Assembly (NCBI RefSeq): GCF_901000735.1
Contig: NC_081545.1
Location: 25,891,995-25,955,994 of the forward strand
Length of the DNA stretch: 64,000 nucleotides
DNA from: Corylus avellana
Taxonomy: Eukaryota > Streptophyta > Magnoliopsida > Fagales > Betulaceae
Direction: 5' to 3'
Positions 44,091-55,900 of this stretch are shown here, piece after piece; within the stretch, counting starts at the first letter, position 1; the number at the start of each line of letters is the position of its first letter. The notes under the pieces were generated by a model that did not search any database, was not told the DNA's origin, and saw only the letters and a program-made list of their open reading frames with translations. Made by a program: the position numbers and the translations under genes.

Positions 44091-45307
44091 TTGTTTTCTG
44101 TGTTTTAGGTGAATATTGGTGCTTAAGATTTGTTTGTGACATCAATAGTTATCTTATTAATCAAATGATCAGCAGTTCAAGGAATTTACAATCAAATTAT
44201 GGGCGTTTTGATGGAGTGGTGGAGGTCTTGTCAACGGATGGGAATCACATTGGCAAAGGCAAATCAAAGATTGTTGTGGATGATGAACAGACCAACTCAA
44301 CTCCTATCAATCAGTTAATAACAGTTCACTTATGTCCATCTCACATGTTATTAAAAAAAAAGACACATGTCACTTGTATAGACTAGATTGAAGGAAATAC
44401 TTTCAACCTAGTTTGGAGAAAAACTCTGTCCTAATAATAGAGCCAAAAATCCAAAATGGTTCTCATTTTTTCTGGTGGTGATCCAGGTCCTGATCAAATT
44501 GAAGAAAAAGCATATGAAGAAAAAAAGCAAAGAGACTTGTGGCAATTACCCAGAGAGAACATAGAAAGTGATGAATTTGTTGTTCAATTTGAATTACAAA
44601 TTTCGAGTTTGTAAGTATATGATAGTTGGCACCTCCCTTGTTGTATCATTTTGCCCCTTCAATTGATTAGAGGTTAAACCCCTCATGACTTGATTATGTT
44701 TTCAGAAATGAAGAATTCTTGTTCTCACCATGAGTACATCATGGTTATATATAAGAATTGGAAATGTCGTTAGTTTTTTATTTTTTATCATGGAGTTATA
44801 TGGAACCAACTCAGAGAAAGAGTCATATTGAAGGCCATCGAGTTCAAGCATGTTATCCATATAGGGAATGCAAAGAATGAACGAAAGAGAAATTTGGGTT
44901 AAGATTGACGAAAACTAGAGAGGAAATTATTCTATTTATATTGAAATTATATGACTGTCGGAGAATATAGCCGTTGGAAAATATGACCATTAGAAAAATC
45001 AAGAATATGACTATTAGAAAAGTAATCATTTGAAAAATATGACAGTTGAAAAATAAATAATAAAACAATCACATAATGAAAGAATAAAGAAAAAAGTAAA
45101 TAAATAATATTTAAATGGTATAGAGAAATAAAAAGAAAGCTATTGTGAAATGCATTTGAATAAATAAATAAAAAGTCGCTTGATTTCTTAAATTTGGATT
45201 AAAATTGATGGAAGCTGCTTGAGTGATCTAATATGTTCATTCATTAAAGGAACATGACTTCTTTTTTTTTTTTTTTGGTTTTAAATAAAATAAAACTATC
45301 ATTGAAT
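44091..45307. other. Intergenic DNA, no recognised gene
   Basis: One open stretch to 44386 follows the ZNF598 remnant but shows no family resemblance. 44940-45060 has short imperfect repeats of the type AATATGACNNTT(A/G)GAAAA. Confidence 0.5.
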
Positions 45308-45608
45308 TAGAGGTGAAAATGCGAGTGATTAATAATCGCTCACTAGCCGCCTATATATATATACACGAAACAGTGTCGTTTTGTGTTTAAAATTTTAAAT
45401 ATGTATATAAGATTGTATAAAAGTCTAGAAACGATGTCGTATGTATAATGATATTATTGTATTACCATAGAAACGATATGGTTTGTTTTTTTTTTTTTTT
45501 TTTTAAAGTTGGCGGTTATTAAAGGTACTAGCCGCTAACCACCAATTATCAGCCTAGGCGGTTATGGTTAGAGATTTTAGCCAATAACCGCTAGCCTTTT
45601 CATCCCTA
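45308..45608. mobile_element. hAT-type MITE, second shorter copy
   Basis: About 301 bp, left end TAGAGGTGAAAATG and right end CTTTTCATCCCTA. The flanks TCATTGAAT and TCATTGATT look like a slightly altered 8-bp target-site duplication. It shares with 16452-16951 the GCGGTTA motifs, the TCTAGAAA(T/C)GATGTCGT segment and CAGCCTAGGCGGTTA-like text. Non-coding. Confidence 0.8.
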
Positions 45609-46600
45609 TCATTGATTTTAAAAAAAAAAAATGAAAGAGAGATACCTCCTGATTATGGAAAAAGAGCTTGAATATACAACTAATTGCCAATAATTTATGT
45701 TCATGTTTGTTTTTGTTTTTTATTATTAAGACAAGTACGTTAAGAGGGAACTCAAAACACAAAATAATCTTCAAAACACAAAATACTTTTTATAAATATG
45801 TTTTCTTTCTTTGTTGTATGAATATTTTGACAAAACACGTGCTTAACTTTTGAAGAGGTAATAACTAATAACTAACTTATTATTTAAAAATAAAATAATT
45901 AAAAAAAAGATTAGGGCCACCGTGTGGTAATCCTAAGTAGAGGAGGTCTCCTTCCACCACCTCTACATTTTTTTCTCTTTTTATTTATTTATTTTGATTT
46001 TAACAAGTAGGACTTTACATTTGTTTGAGTTTCTTAAAATTAACATGTGTACTCTATAGAAAACAAATTTTCTCAAAATGTAGACCCACTAAAAAAATAT
46101 CATATTTTATAGATCTAATGGTATATGCATTACCATATGATGAATATGTTGGCACGTCATTTAAAATTATATCACTCAACACTATGTACAACGTTAGATG
46201 CAACAAAACAAAATCTTAACTATGAAATAGCTTATTTTTATTTCACTTGAAATGTAAATGATCATATTCCCTAGAAGACACTTATCAAAAATATTTTCAC
46301 CGTCATGTCTATTACAAAACTTTTTCAAACAAAAAATAAATAAAAAAACACTTTTTAAAACACAGTAACAAATGTATATACTTTGTTAATTATAATTATT
46401 TAGTAAACTCTTATACGACTGTCATACAACTTGATGATGTTGTAATAAAAACTAGTCATTATAAAAATAAAAAATATTAATCAAGAATTGATTTCTACTG
46501 TTACGTTATCCAAATTATATGAAGATAATATAATACTCTATTAAATTATTCTAATTTACTATACTTCAAGGGCTAAGACAAAAATTCAGTCCAAATTCAC
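45609..46600. other. Intergenic AT-rich DNA upstream of the SMC2 promoter
   Basis: No supported feature. Confidence 0.5.
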
Positions 46601-46613
46601 CATGAATCATGGA

Positions 46614-46698
46614 CCAATCCGCTTTGGTTTGGGCTTTTATGGACCTAAACACAAGCGAATGTGATTGGTCCAGAAAAGCCCAAACCAAAGCGGATTGG
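46614..46698. promoter_or_regulatory. 25-bp perfect inverted repeat in the SMC2 promoter
   Basis: 46614-46638 (starts CCAATCCGCTTTGG, ends GGGCTTTT) is the exact reverse complement of 46674-46698, with a 35-bp spacer. The arms contain CCAAT in both orientations and GGGCTTTT / AAAAGCCC words. It lies about 275-360 bp upstream of the SMC2 ATG. It could be a paired binding site, a cruciform or transcript hairpin, or a small inverted transposon footprint. Confidence 0.85.
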
Positions 46699-46792
46699 CT
46701 AATCAAGTGGCCGGAGCCTGAGTCCGAAAGGAATAAAATAAACGTTAATGTTCACCGACTTTTCATTTTTCGAAAAACCAAAGCGGAAAGCA

Positions 46793-46802
46793 TTTTCCCG
46801 CC
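46793..46802. promoter_or_regulatory. E2F-type site in the SMC2 promoter
   Basis: TTTTCCCGCC matches the E2F consensus TTTSSCGC, 171 bp upstream of the SMC2 ATG. E2F sites are common in S-phase and chromosome-maintenance gene promoters in plants, which fits a condensin gene. Binding is inferred only. Confidence 0.65.
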
Positions 46803-46972
46803 TTTGTGGTCTTTAGCACCTGACAGAGCTAAAATCTCCATCATTTTCCCTTTCAAAAATTCAATTCCATCTCTAGGGTTTCGATCTCCAAAACCCTAAC
46901 ACTCATTTTCCCCACAGTTACAATTCCATCGATTCCTAGGGTTTCGATTGGGCGAGGAAGTCTCGCGGAACC

Positions 46973-49900
46973 ATGTACATCAAGGAGATATGCTTGGAGG
47001 GGTTCAAGTCGTACGCGACGAGGACCGTGGTACCTGGCTTCGACCAGTACTTCAACGCGATAACGGGACTGAACGGGTCGGGCAAGTCGAACATTCTCGA
47101 CTCGATTTGCTTCGTCCTGGGCATCACGAATTTGCAGCAGGTTAGGGCTTCGAATCTTCAGGAGCTCGTGTACAAGCAAGGCCAGGCCGGGATTACCAAG
47201 GCTACTGTCTCCATCGTCTTCGATAACTCCAATAGAAGTCGGAGCCCCCTCGGCTACGAGGACCACCCGGAAATTACTGTTACTCGACAGGTTCGTCTGC
47301 AATTTCGCTATTTTTTTTTTTTTTTTTTTTTGACAAGTGGGAAATTTGGCCAGGAAGGTGGTTTTGATAAATTTGGTATTGTAGATTTGAATTCTGGGTT
47401 GTGGGGGGCTTTCTCTTTCTTTCTTTCTTTTGTTTTAGCATTGTGGAAGTGTAGTTGCTTTTTCAATGGTAATATGTGGATAAGCTTGCTTAAGATTTTA
47501 TAGTGCAATACAAGTTTCAGGCTATCAATCGCTAGTGAGCATGTTTGGTTCTTAAGGGTTCATATTTGGCCTAATTTGCAGATTGTGGTTGGTGGGAGGA
47601 ACAAATACCTAATAAATGGAAAACTCGCCCAGCCTAGTCAGGTGCAGAATCTTTTCCATTCGGTGCAGCTTAATATTAACAATCCACATTTTCTCATAAT
47701 GCAAGGGCGCATTACCAAGGTTTTAAATATGAAACCCCCTGAGATTCTGTCTATGCTTGAAGAGGCTGCTGGGACAAGAATGTACGAGACGAAAAAGGAG
47801 TCTGCATTGAAAACACTTGAGAAGAAGCAGACTAAGGTTGATGAGATTAACAAGCTTCTTGACCAGGAAATACTGCCCGCTTTGGAGAAGTTGAGGAAAG
47901 AACGGACCCAGTACATGCAATGGGCTAATGGCAATGCTGAGTTGGATCGACTTAAAAGGTTTTGCATTGCTTATGAATATGTTCAAGCAGAAAGGATTAA
48001 AGACAATGCAGTCTGTGAGGTGGAACAGGTGAAGGCCAGGATTGCCAAGATTGATGACAATACGGGAAGGGCACAAGCAGAAATACAGGAGATGGAGACT
48101 AAAATATCAAAATTGACTGCTGAAAAGGAAGCAAGTATGGGTACGGAAGTTAAATCTTTGTCAGAGAAAGTTGATGCACTTTCTCAAGATCTTGTGAGGG
48201 AAGTATCTGTACTGAACAATAAAGAGGACACTCTCAAAAGTGAAAAAGAAAATGCTGAAAAGGTAGCTGAGTTTTAATCTCCAATTAACATTTTTTCAAG
48301 TTTTGTTTCCTTGTGAATGTTGTAATTAGACTTCACATCTTGATGTTTCCAGATTGTGAGTAATATTGAAGATTTGAAGCACTCTGTAGAAGAGAAGGCC
48401 TCTGCTGTTAAGAAGGCTGAAGAAGGAGCAGCTGATCTGAAAAAGAGGGCTGAGGAGCTTTCTAAGAATTTGGAGGAGAATGAAAATGATTACCAGGTAT
48501 ATATGTTCCCTTTGTGCATTTTATTCTGTTCACAATGTTATTGCTTTCAGTTGATTGCAAATCAGATTGCATTTTGAATTTGATTCTGTAAACAATATGG
48601 GTAGGGTGTATTAGCTGGCAAAAGCAGTGGAAATGAGGAGAAATGCCTTGAAGATCAACTTGGTGATGCTAAGGTTGCTGTTGGGAGTGCTGAAACTGAA
48701 TTGAAACAGTTGAAAACAAAAATAATCCATTGCGAGAAGGAGCTGAAAGAGAAAACACATCAATTAATGTCAAAGCGTGAAGAAGCTGTTTCTGTAGAGA
48801 ATGAGCTTAATGCTAGAAGAAAGGATGTGGAGAATGTTAAAACGGCATTGGAGTCTCTTCCATGTAAAGAGGGACAGATGGAGGCTTTACAAAAGGTTGG
48901 TACTCTTTTGAGGATTATCTCCATCAGTGGTATAGTGTATAAATCTCGATTTGGTTATTTATTCTGTCAAACTAAAATATTTCTTCAGGATCGTGCATCT
49001 GAGTTGGAGCGGGTTCAAAAGTTGAAGGATGAAATACGCAATCTGTCAGGACAACTGGCAAATGTTGAGTTCACATACCGTGACCCTGTGAAGAATTTTG
49101 ATAGGTCAAAGGTAAAAGGTGTGATTGCAAAACTCATCAAAGTAAAGGATAGCTCCACAATGACTGCCTTAGAGGTTAGCATGCATGATACTTCATTTTT
49201 ATTTCATAACTGAAATTTTGTAAGTTGATTCTTACAAGTTCGGTTATTTTCAGGTTACTGCTGGTGGAAAGTTGTTTAATGTTGTTGCAGACACAGAAAA
49301 TACTGGAAAACAACTGCTTCAGAATGGCAACCTTCGAAGAAGAGTTACAATTATACCTTTGAATAAAATACAGTCCCACACTGTCCCCAGTAGGGTTCAA
49401 CATGCTGCTGTTAGATTGGTTAGTCACTGCATCGAACTTTCTCTGCAATTATCTTTTTCAGTTAACCTATTCTGGTAATCATGCTATTCTTGCAATTTAA
49501 GGTTGGCAAGGAGAATGCAGAACTGGCGCTCTCTTTGGTTGGTTATGAGGAGGAATTGAAGGTGTGCTTCCAGTGGGCCCATGTGATTTTTTAAGCCTCT
49601 TAACTGTGTGCTGCTCATTTTAAATTTAAATTGTTGATGTTTATCGCTGTGGTATTACGCTGTTATACATTTTAGTAATTAGTAGTAAGTTCTATGATGC
49701 ACTTTTTCTGCATCTAAGCAAATGTAGGTGCTAGAAGTTTTGTTGTTTGCATTTTTCTTTTGGTTGTTTGCATAGTAGTCACAAACAGAAGATCTTTAGA
49801 ATTGTGATCAACTTTTGCTCCTTTTCTCCTCCCTTTCTTGGATAATGGAAATATACATATGGGCAAAGCTGGGGTTTCTTCAGTATGTTCTTCCTAAAAG

Positions 49901-52900
49901 TTCATGTGTGTTGCAGGGTGCTATGGAATATGTATTTGGTTCGACCTTTGTTTGCAAGACCATTGATGCTGCAAAGGAGGTATGTTTGGTTTGCATTGAT
50001 CTACATCATTGTTTGAGCAACTTGATTCAAGTTATGGTGGTTGTTATTGCCTTGGAGAGGGCATATTTTATTTGCTGTTCTGTTTCTGGAGAACTTTTTG
50101 CATGCAGTTACTGACTGTGCTGAAGTTTTGAACTATTTTTAGTTTGATAAAGTGTAGTAGTAAGTATGTACTCTTTCCACCCCACAATAGATGATCCATT
50201 TCCTCATTCAGTTGTCTTAAATATGTGAAAGTTTCCAAAAACAAAAACATTTATCAGTTTAACTTTCCATGGTACCTATAGTACATTTATCATTAAAGAA
50301 AGAAAAAAAACAAAAAAAAAAAAACTTTCCATGGTACCCTTAAAATTGCACCTGCATTTTTTCAAATTTGGACTCACCTTTCTTGGCTCATCTAAAGGCA
50401 TTTTAGGAAGAGAGCTTGTTTCATTAGAATGTGTGCCATATGTAAGCTTTCGTTTATTGTGGAACGGAAGGAGCAGCCTTTTTTTTTTTTTTTTTTTTTG
50501 AAGTGATGAATGAATGTAGTGTTAACAAAACAAGTTATTTTTAGCAAAAATAGCTCTGAGCTTATGGGCATTTATCTGCATCTTAATTGGTTTATTGCCT
50601 GCCGTTCCGAACTTAATATAGCATAATGCTTAGTAAGTGTATATATGTATACAATGTTCCAGGATTTACAGTGTCTTTATAATGTCCGGCAAAATAACAA
50701 ACACAAATTTATCTATGGTCATCTTATCGAAAGCAATGGAATCATAAAACAAACACGAGAAAGAAAACTATGTGGAAGTCTTGAAAAAAATGCAAGGCAT
50801 CCTTATACAATGCTAGTAAATTCTCTTATAAGTTTCCAACTAAGTGTTTGCCAGGTTGGACACAAGTGTCCTGTCCTCAAACGTTTGACATGCCACTTTC
50901 TCAAGCCAAGAAGTGTCCCAAAATCATAAAGATTTTCCTGATATTTTCCCTTATAACCAATACTTAAAAAAGATTTATGTTTGTATGGTTAGCAGTGTAA
51001 ACCCAAGCCTATAGTTGAAAATGAGGTAATCACAGGTATTGTACCCAGCTCAAGGTACAATGCTCCAATAAAAGCACAATTTGACTATCATTTTGTTGTA
51101 TGTTTCATAGGTTGCTTTCAATAGGGAAATTCACACCCCGAGTGTCACTCTTGAAGGTGATATATTTCAGCCGAGCGGTCTTTTGACTGGTGGAAGCCGC
51201 AAGTAAGTCACTTGAATTCGTCACATGAATGCATGAATCTTTTGTAAATACTCTCTTTCTCTTCTATAAGATCTTTATTATTTCTGGCCAATAATTTAGA
51301 ATTAATATGGTTCTTTACATGCTTTGTGTGCTCAATGTTCTAACTCAAAGCTGATGTTACTTTTATGCTTCATTAGAAGATGCTCTCAAGTATTTTTCCT
51401 TCTTCTGCTAGCTAACCTTCTAAAATAACCATTCCTTGCCTTAGGGGTGGTGGTGATTTGTTAAGGCAACTTCATCATTTGGCAGAGGCTGAATCAAAGC
51501 TTTCTACACATCAAAAAAGGTTGTCTGAAATTGAAGCGAAGGTAGACCTTGAACATCCTTTCATATTTGCCAGAATAAAGGCAAAGAGTTTTGAAGAAAA
51601 GTTGTTTCTTGTGCTTATCAAGAAAGTTTCTTTATATGCAAACTGGTTAAATATGTATTTTATGTGTCTGTTTTTGCATTGACTAGCTAATTGGAGTAAC
51701 TTATGAGTTCCCTTCGGACTTAATTTTGACATCATTAATGTCTGTAAATATGTGGGTCATATAAATGCATTTATACCCTTAATGTTTGGTATGTTTAACT
51801 ATGATAGGTGCATTTTCATTTTTTCTTGTACTGAAAGAATAGAAAGTCATTTTTTATAATGACACTTGTGTAGTTGGATATAGAATAGTTTGCCTGTACT
51901 ATATAATGCACAAAAGAAGTAGGGGCAGCAACCCAGACCCAACCTAGTTTTGACACGAGTGGGTCAGCTTCTGACAAAGGGCAGGTTGGATGTTGGAAGC
52001 CATCTTTCAATTTTGACAAAAGTCGAAAGCTCAAGATTTTCCAACATTTCAAACCCGACATGACCATTTTTTAATTTTTAAAAATTCAATTACAAAAACG
52101 ACGCTTTTATTTTAATTATATTTGTAACACCCCAATCCCGTATTGGGCAGATGAAGAGTAGTTCACATAAAGTGGGTGGTTTATAAAGATAGTCAAGAAT
52201 GCTAAGTCCCATATTGCTTAGTTAGTAGGTGAAATTAGGTTTTATAAGAAATTCTAGAGAAGCTCCAAGTTGACTAGTCCTTTTGGGGTGATAGTACAGA
52301 TGCGGTTAGTGCTTTTTCTTGGGTTGTTACAATTTTAATTATATTTTTTCTTGTATCTAAAACGACATCGTTTTAGAGAAACTATAAATTCTTTCTTTCC
52401 CTGGAATCCTAGCTGTGTTGTTCGTATCTTGGTATGGTCTCTCTCTCTTGAACCTTCTTGCTTTCCCACACACCAAACACCCTTTGATCTCCAATCTCCA
52501 CCTTGATTGAGATTAATCTCCAATCTTTTGTTATGGGCCTAATAATAGCTAATGTATTTCGTAGGTGTATAGCTAATGTGTTAATAGGTGTGAGTCTTGT
52601 AATTGGGTTGTATATTTTGTAAGTGGACTTTATGGTTGTTGGAATCAAGGGCTTAGTGGGCGGTTACCTTAGGAGGGGAGATGAAGCCCCTTTATTTTAA
52701 GGGATTGGGTGCAGATGGGAGATATACTTTTAGTGAACCATGTTATTTTCAGTGTAAGATTCAGTTTTTTCATACGTGTCCTTATTTTAGTTTTTGAGAA
52801 GTATGTGGATTTTATATAATTAGATTTAACTGATAGTTTATAGGCTACATCAATGAATGCATTATTGTTACCTCTAGTATCCTGATCAGTCATTTGTCGT

Positions 52901-55900
52901 TGAGTCACTAACTACACATACTGGAAGCATATTATTTTTTGGTGTCTTGAGCCTGTTGTGGTTTAATACTATTACTAGCATTAAGACCTGATTAGTGATG
53001 GATATTTTGAGCATGATGAGTCCATCTTACTTTTTTACTTTATGCTTGTATTCATTTCTTGTGCATTGGCTCCTGACATAATTCTTATTTTTAGTTGGTT
53101 CGTCTTAGTGGATACGTAATTTTTGCTATTTGAAGTGTCTTTCTCTTTTGGATGTTTATCGCTGAATGCAGTTTCCTACTGCTTTTATATCTTTGTTGAT
53201 GCCTTCTTATCTTCACGTGCAGATTGCAGAGCTCCTGCCTCTTCAGAAAAAGTTCATGGACCTTAAAGCACAGTTGGAGCTTAAATCGTATGACCTTAAA
53301 TTATTTGAAGGCAGGGCTGAGCAAAATGAGCATCATAAGGTTTGCTTCTTTCTCTCTCACGTGACCTATGTACTTCAGAATTACATTTAGTTTTAATTTT
53401 TTTTTTCTTGGTGCAATCTAGCTTGGTGAAATAGTGAAGAGGATTGAGCAGGAGCTTGAAGAAGCAAAATCGGCGGCTAAAGAAAAGCAACTTTTGTATG
53501 AAAAATGTGTAAATGCAGTTTCTTTGCTTGAGAAATCTATCAAAGAGCATGATAATAATCGGGAGGGCAGGCTCAAGGATTTGGAGAAAAAAATTAAGGC
53601 TATTAAAACTCAAATGCAGTCATCTTCCAAAGCTCTCAAGGTAGGTTTTGATGTTGCTGAGCTTTATCATAAGATTGTGTATAATCTTTAGGCAAGCTCA
53701 CCTGCTATTCCCTCAACCTACTACTTGTCAATGGTCAACATCGAAGTACTGTGCACCCAATCATGCAGATTATGATGGTCAAATTTTGTTTCATATTGGC
53801 TACTTTAAGTCATATAACGTATTTTGCTTGCCATTTTATTGCATTGAAGTTTTTGTATGTCCCAGCCCCTCCACCTCCAAAAAACAAAAGAACCAGTGGG
53901 CAGATAGAAACCTCAAGGAGGTATCAATAATACTACTCCTTGAGATTTTCTGTTAATTAGAAGTATTTCCTTCAAGGTTACAATGTTGGAACAGCATTCA
54001 TAAACTATTTTCTTCCAATTTCTTATAAAACTGATTAAAAATTGTTAGTGAATTTGTCAAGATGTTTTTATTAGATGAAAAGTCAATAAGGAGGGGAGTT
54101 AAAGTGCGAGTCAAACCCAAAATCTCTTAGAATGCTCACAAATACTTAGAGGTCTTGGGTTCACTATTATTTCAGAAATCTTTAGTGACTAATCGTTATT
54201 ATCATTTGCTGAGATAGTGTTAATACCATTTGCTTCAGTTAGCTAATAGTGTTCATTTTAAACAGCTCTTTGATTTTTTTGTGACTTGGTTTTGCTGGCT
54301 AGTAGGGGCATGAAAATGAGAAGGAGAGGCTTGTTATGGAAATGGAAGCTGTTGTTGAGGAACGTGCATCCTTAGAGACTCAACTAGCTTCTTTGAGAAC
54401 ACAAATCGACAGTCTCACTTCAGAAGTAGAAGAACAAAAATCCAAGGTAGAAACATGTATTTTTTTTGGATGAAAGTAAGATCTTTTTAGAACAGAAAAA
54501 AAAAAAATACAAAGAAACAGCTGACTGGCTTCCAGCACAACAACAACAAGGGTACCTGCAGCTAAACACTAATGAAGACCAGATCAACACAAAGAAACAG
54601 CAGGGCTGGCCCCCTGCAAACAGCAGCAAGGAAACTAGCAGCTAAATGCCGACATTTGCTTTGACAAATTCTGTGCTGTAAAAATTACTTTCTCATGCCT
54701 CTGTGTTGCAGGTTGCTGCCACAAGGAATAAACATGATCAGGTGCAATCTGAGCTAAATCTGATCCGTTCGAAGATGAAGGAATGTGATTCCCAAATCAG
54801 TTGTATTCTTAAGGAGCAGGCAAAACTTCAACATAAAATTAGTGAGACTAATCTTGAGAGGAAGAAAATGGAAAATGAGGTAATTTGCTAATTTCCCCCT
54901 TCATGTATTCCCTATAACTCGATCTACTAACCAATCCACCTTTGGTTCTCTTTATTAGGTAAAACGAATGGAGATGGAACAGAAAGATTGCTCAACAAAA
55001 GTAGACAAACTGATTGAGAAGCATGCCTGGATTGCATCTGAGAAACTGTTATTTGGAAGAAGTGGGACTGATTATGATTTTGCATCTCGTGATCCTATTA
55101 AGGCAAGGGAAGAACTTGAGAAACTGCAGGCCGATCAATCAGGGTATGTGCCTTAGAAAAGTTCATTCTTATCTAAATTGTTGTTATTTATTTGTTTTGC
55201 TATTAATACCGTTTTCTTCGACTAGTTAATGTCTCTTGTGGAGCAAAGTGGTTATTGTATATTTGTCTTTCTTTTCCTATGTGAAGCCTTGAGAAAAGGG
55301 TGAACAAGAAAGTAATGGCAATGTTTGAGAAAGCAGAAGATGAGTACAATGAGTTGATGTCTAAGAAAAACATCATTGAGGTTTGTTACTGCTGATCTGT
55401 CTGAACATTCTTGTACCTTGATTTCTCTTTACTTACTCTAGTTTTGTTTTGCCTAGAATGACAAGTCCAAAATAAAGAAGGTAATTGAAGAGCTAGATGA
55501 GAAGAAGAAGGAAACACTAAAAGTTACTTGGGTTAAAGTTAACAAGTGAGTTGTGTTTTATTCTAGATCTTCGACTTGTAAATTTTTAATGACATTTAGA
55601 GTAATCATCTATCTTTCCCATCATTTTGATGGTTCAACTGGTTCTTATTTCACAAAGTTTGATGGCACTTAACTGTCAGAATTTTGTTAATTTGCTTCAG
55701 TGACTTCGGATCCATCTTCTCTACCCTATTACCGGGAACCATGGCAAAGTTAGAACCTCCTGAAGGATGCAGCTTCCTTGATGGTCTTGAGGTTCGTGTT
55801 GCATTTGGAGGTGTTTGGAAACAATCCCTGTCAGAACTCAGTGGAGGTCAACGATCTCTGCTTGCATTATCTCTAATCTTGGCACTGCTCCTTTTTAAAC

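Noticed and set aside
46853..47302. 149-codon minus-strand ORF over SMC2 exon 1
   Set aside because: Shadow of a GC-rich conserved exon; no independent evidence.
52123..52331. Cassandra-type TRIM with a 5S rRNA promoter
   Set aside because: The start TGTAACACCCC is suggestive, but I could not find the 5S internal control region.
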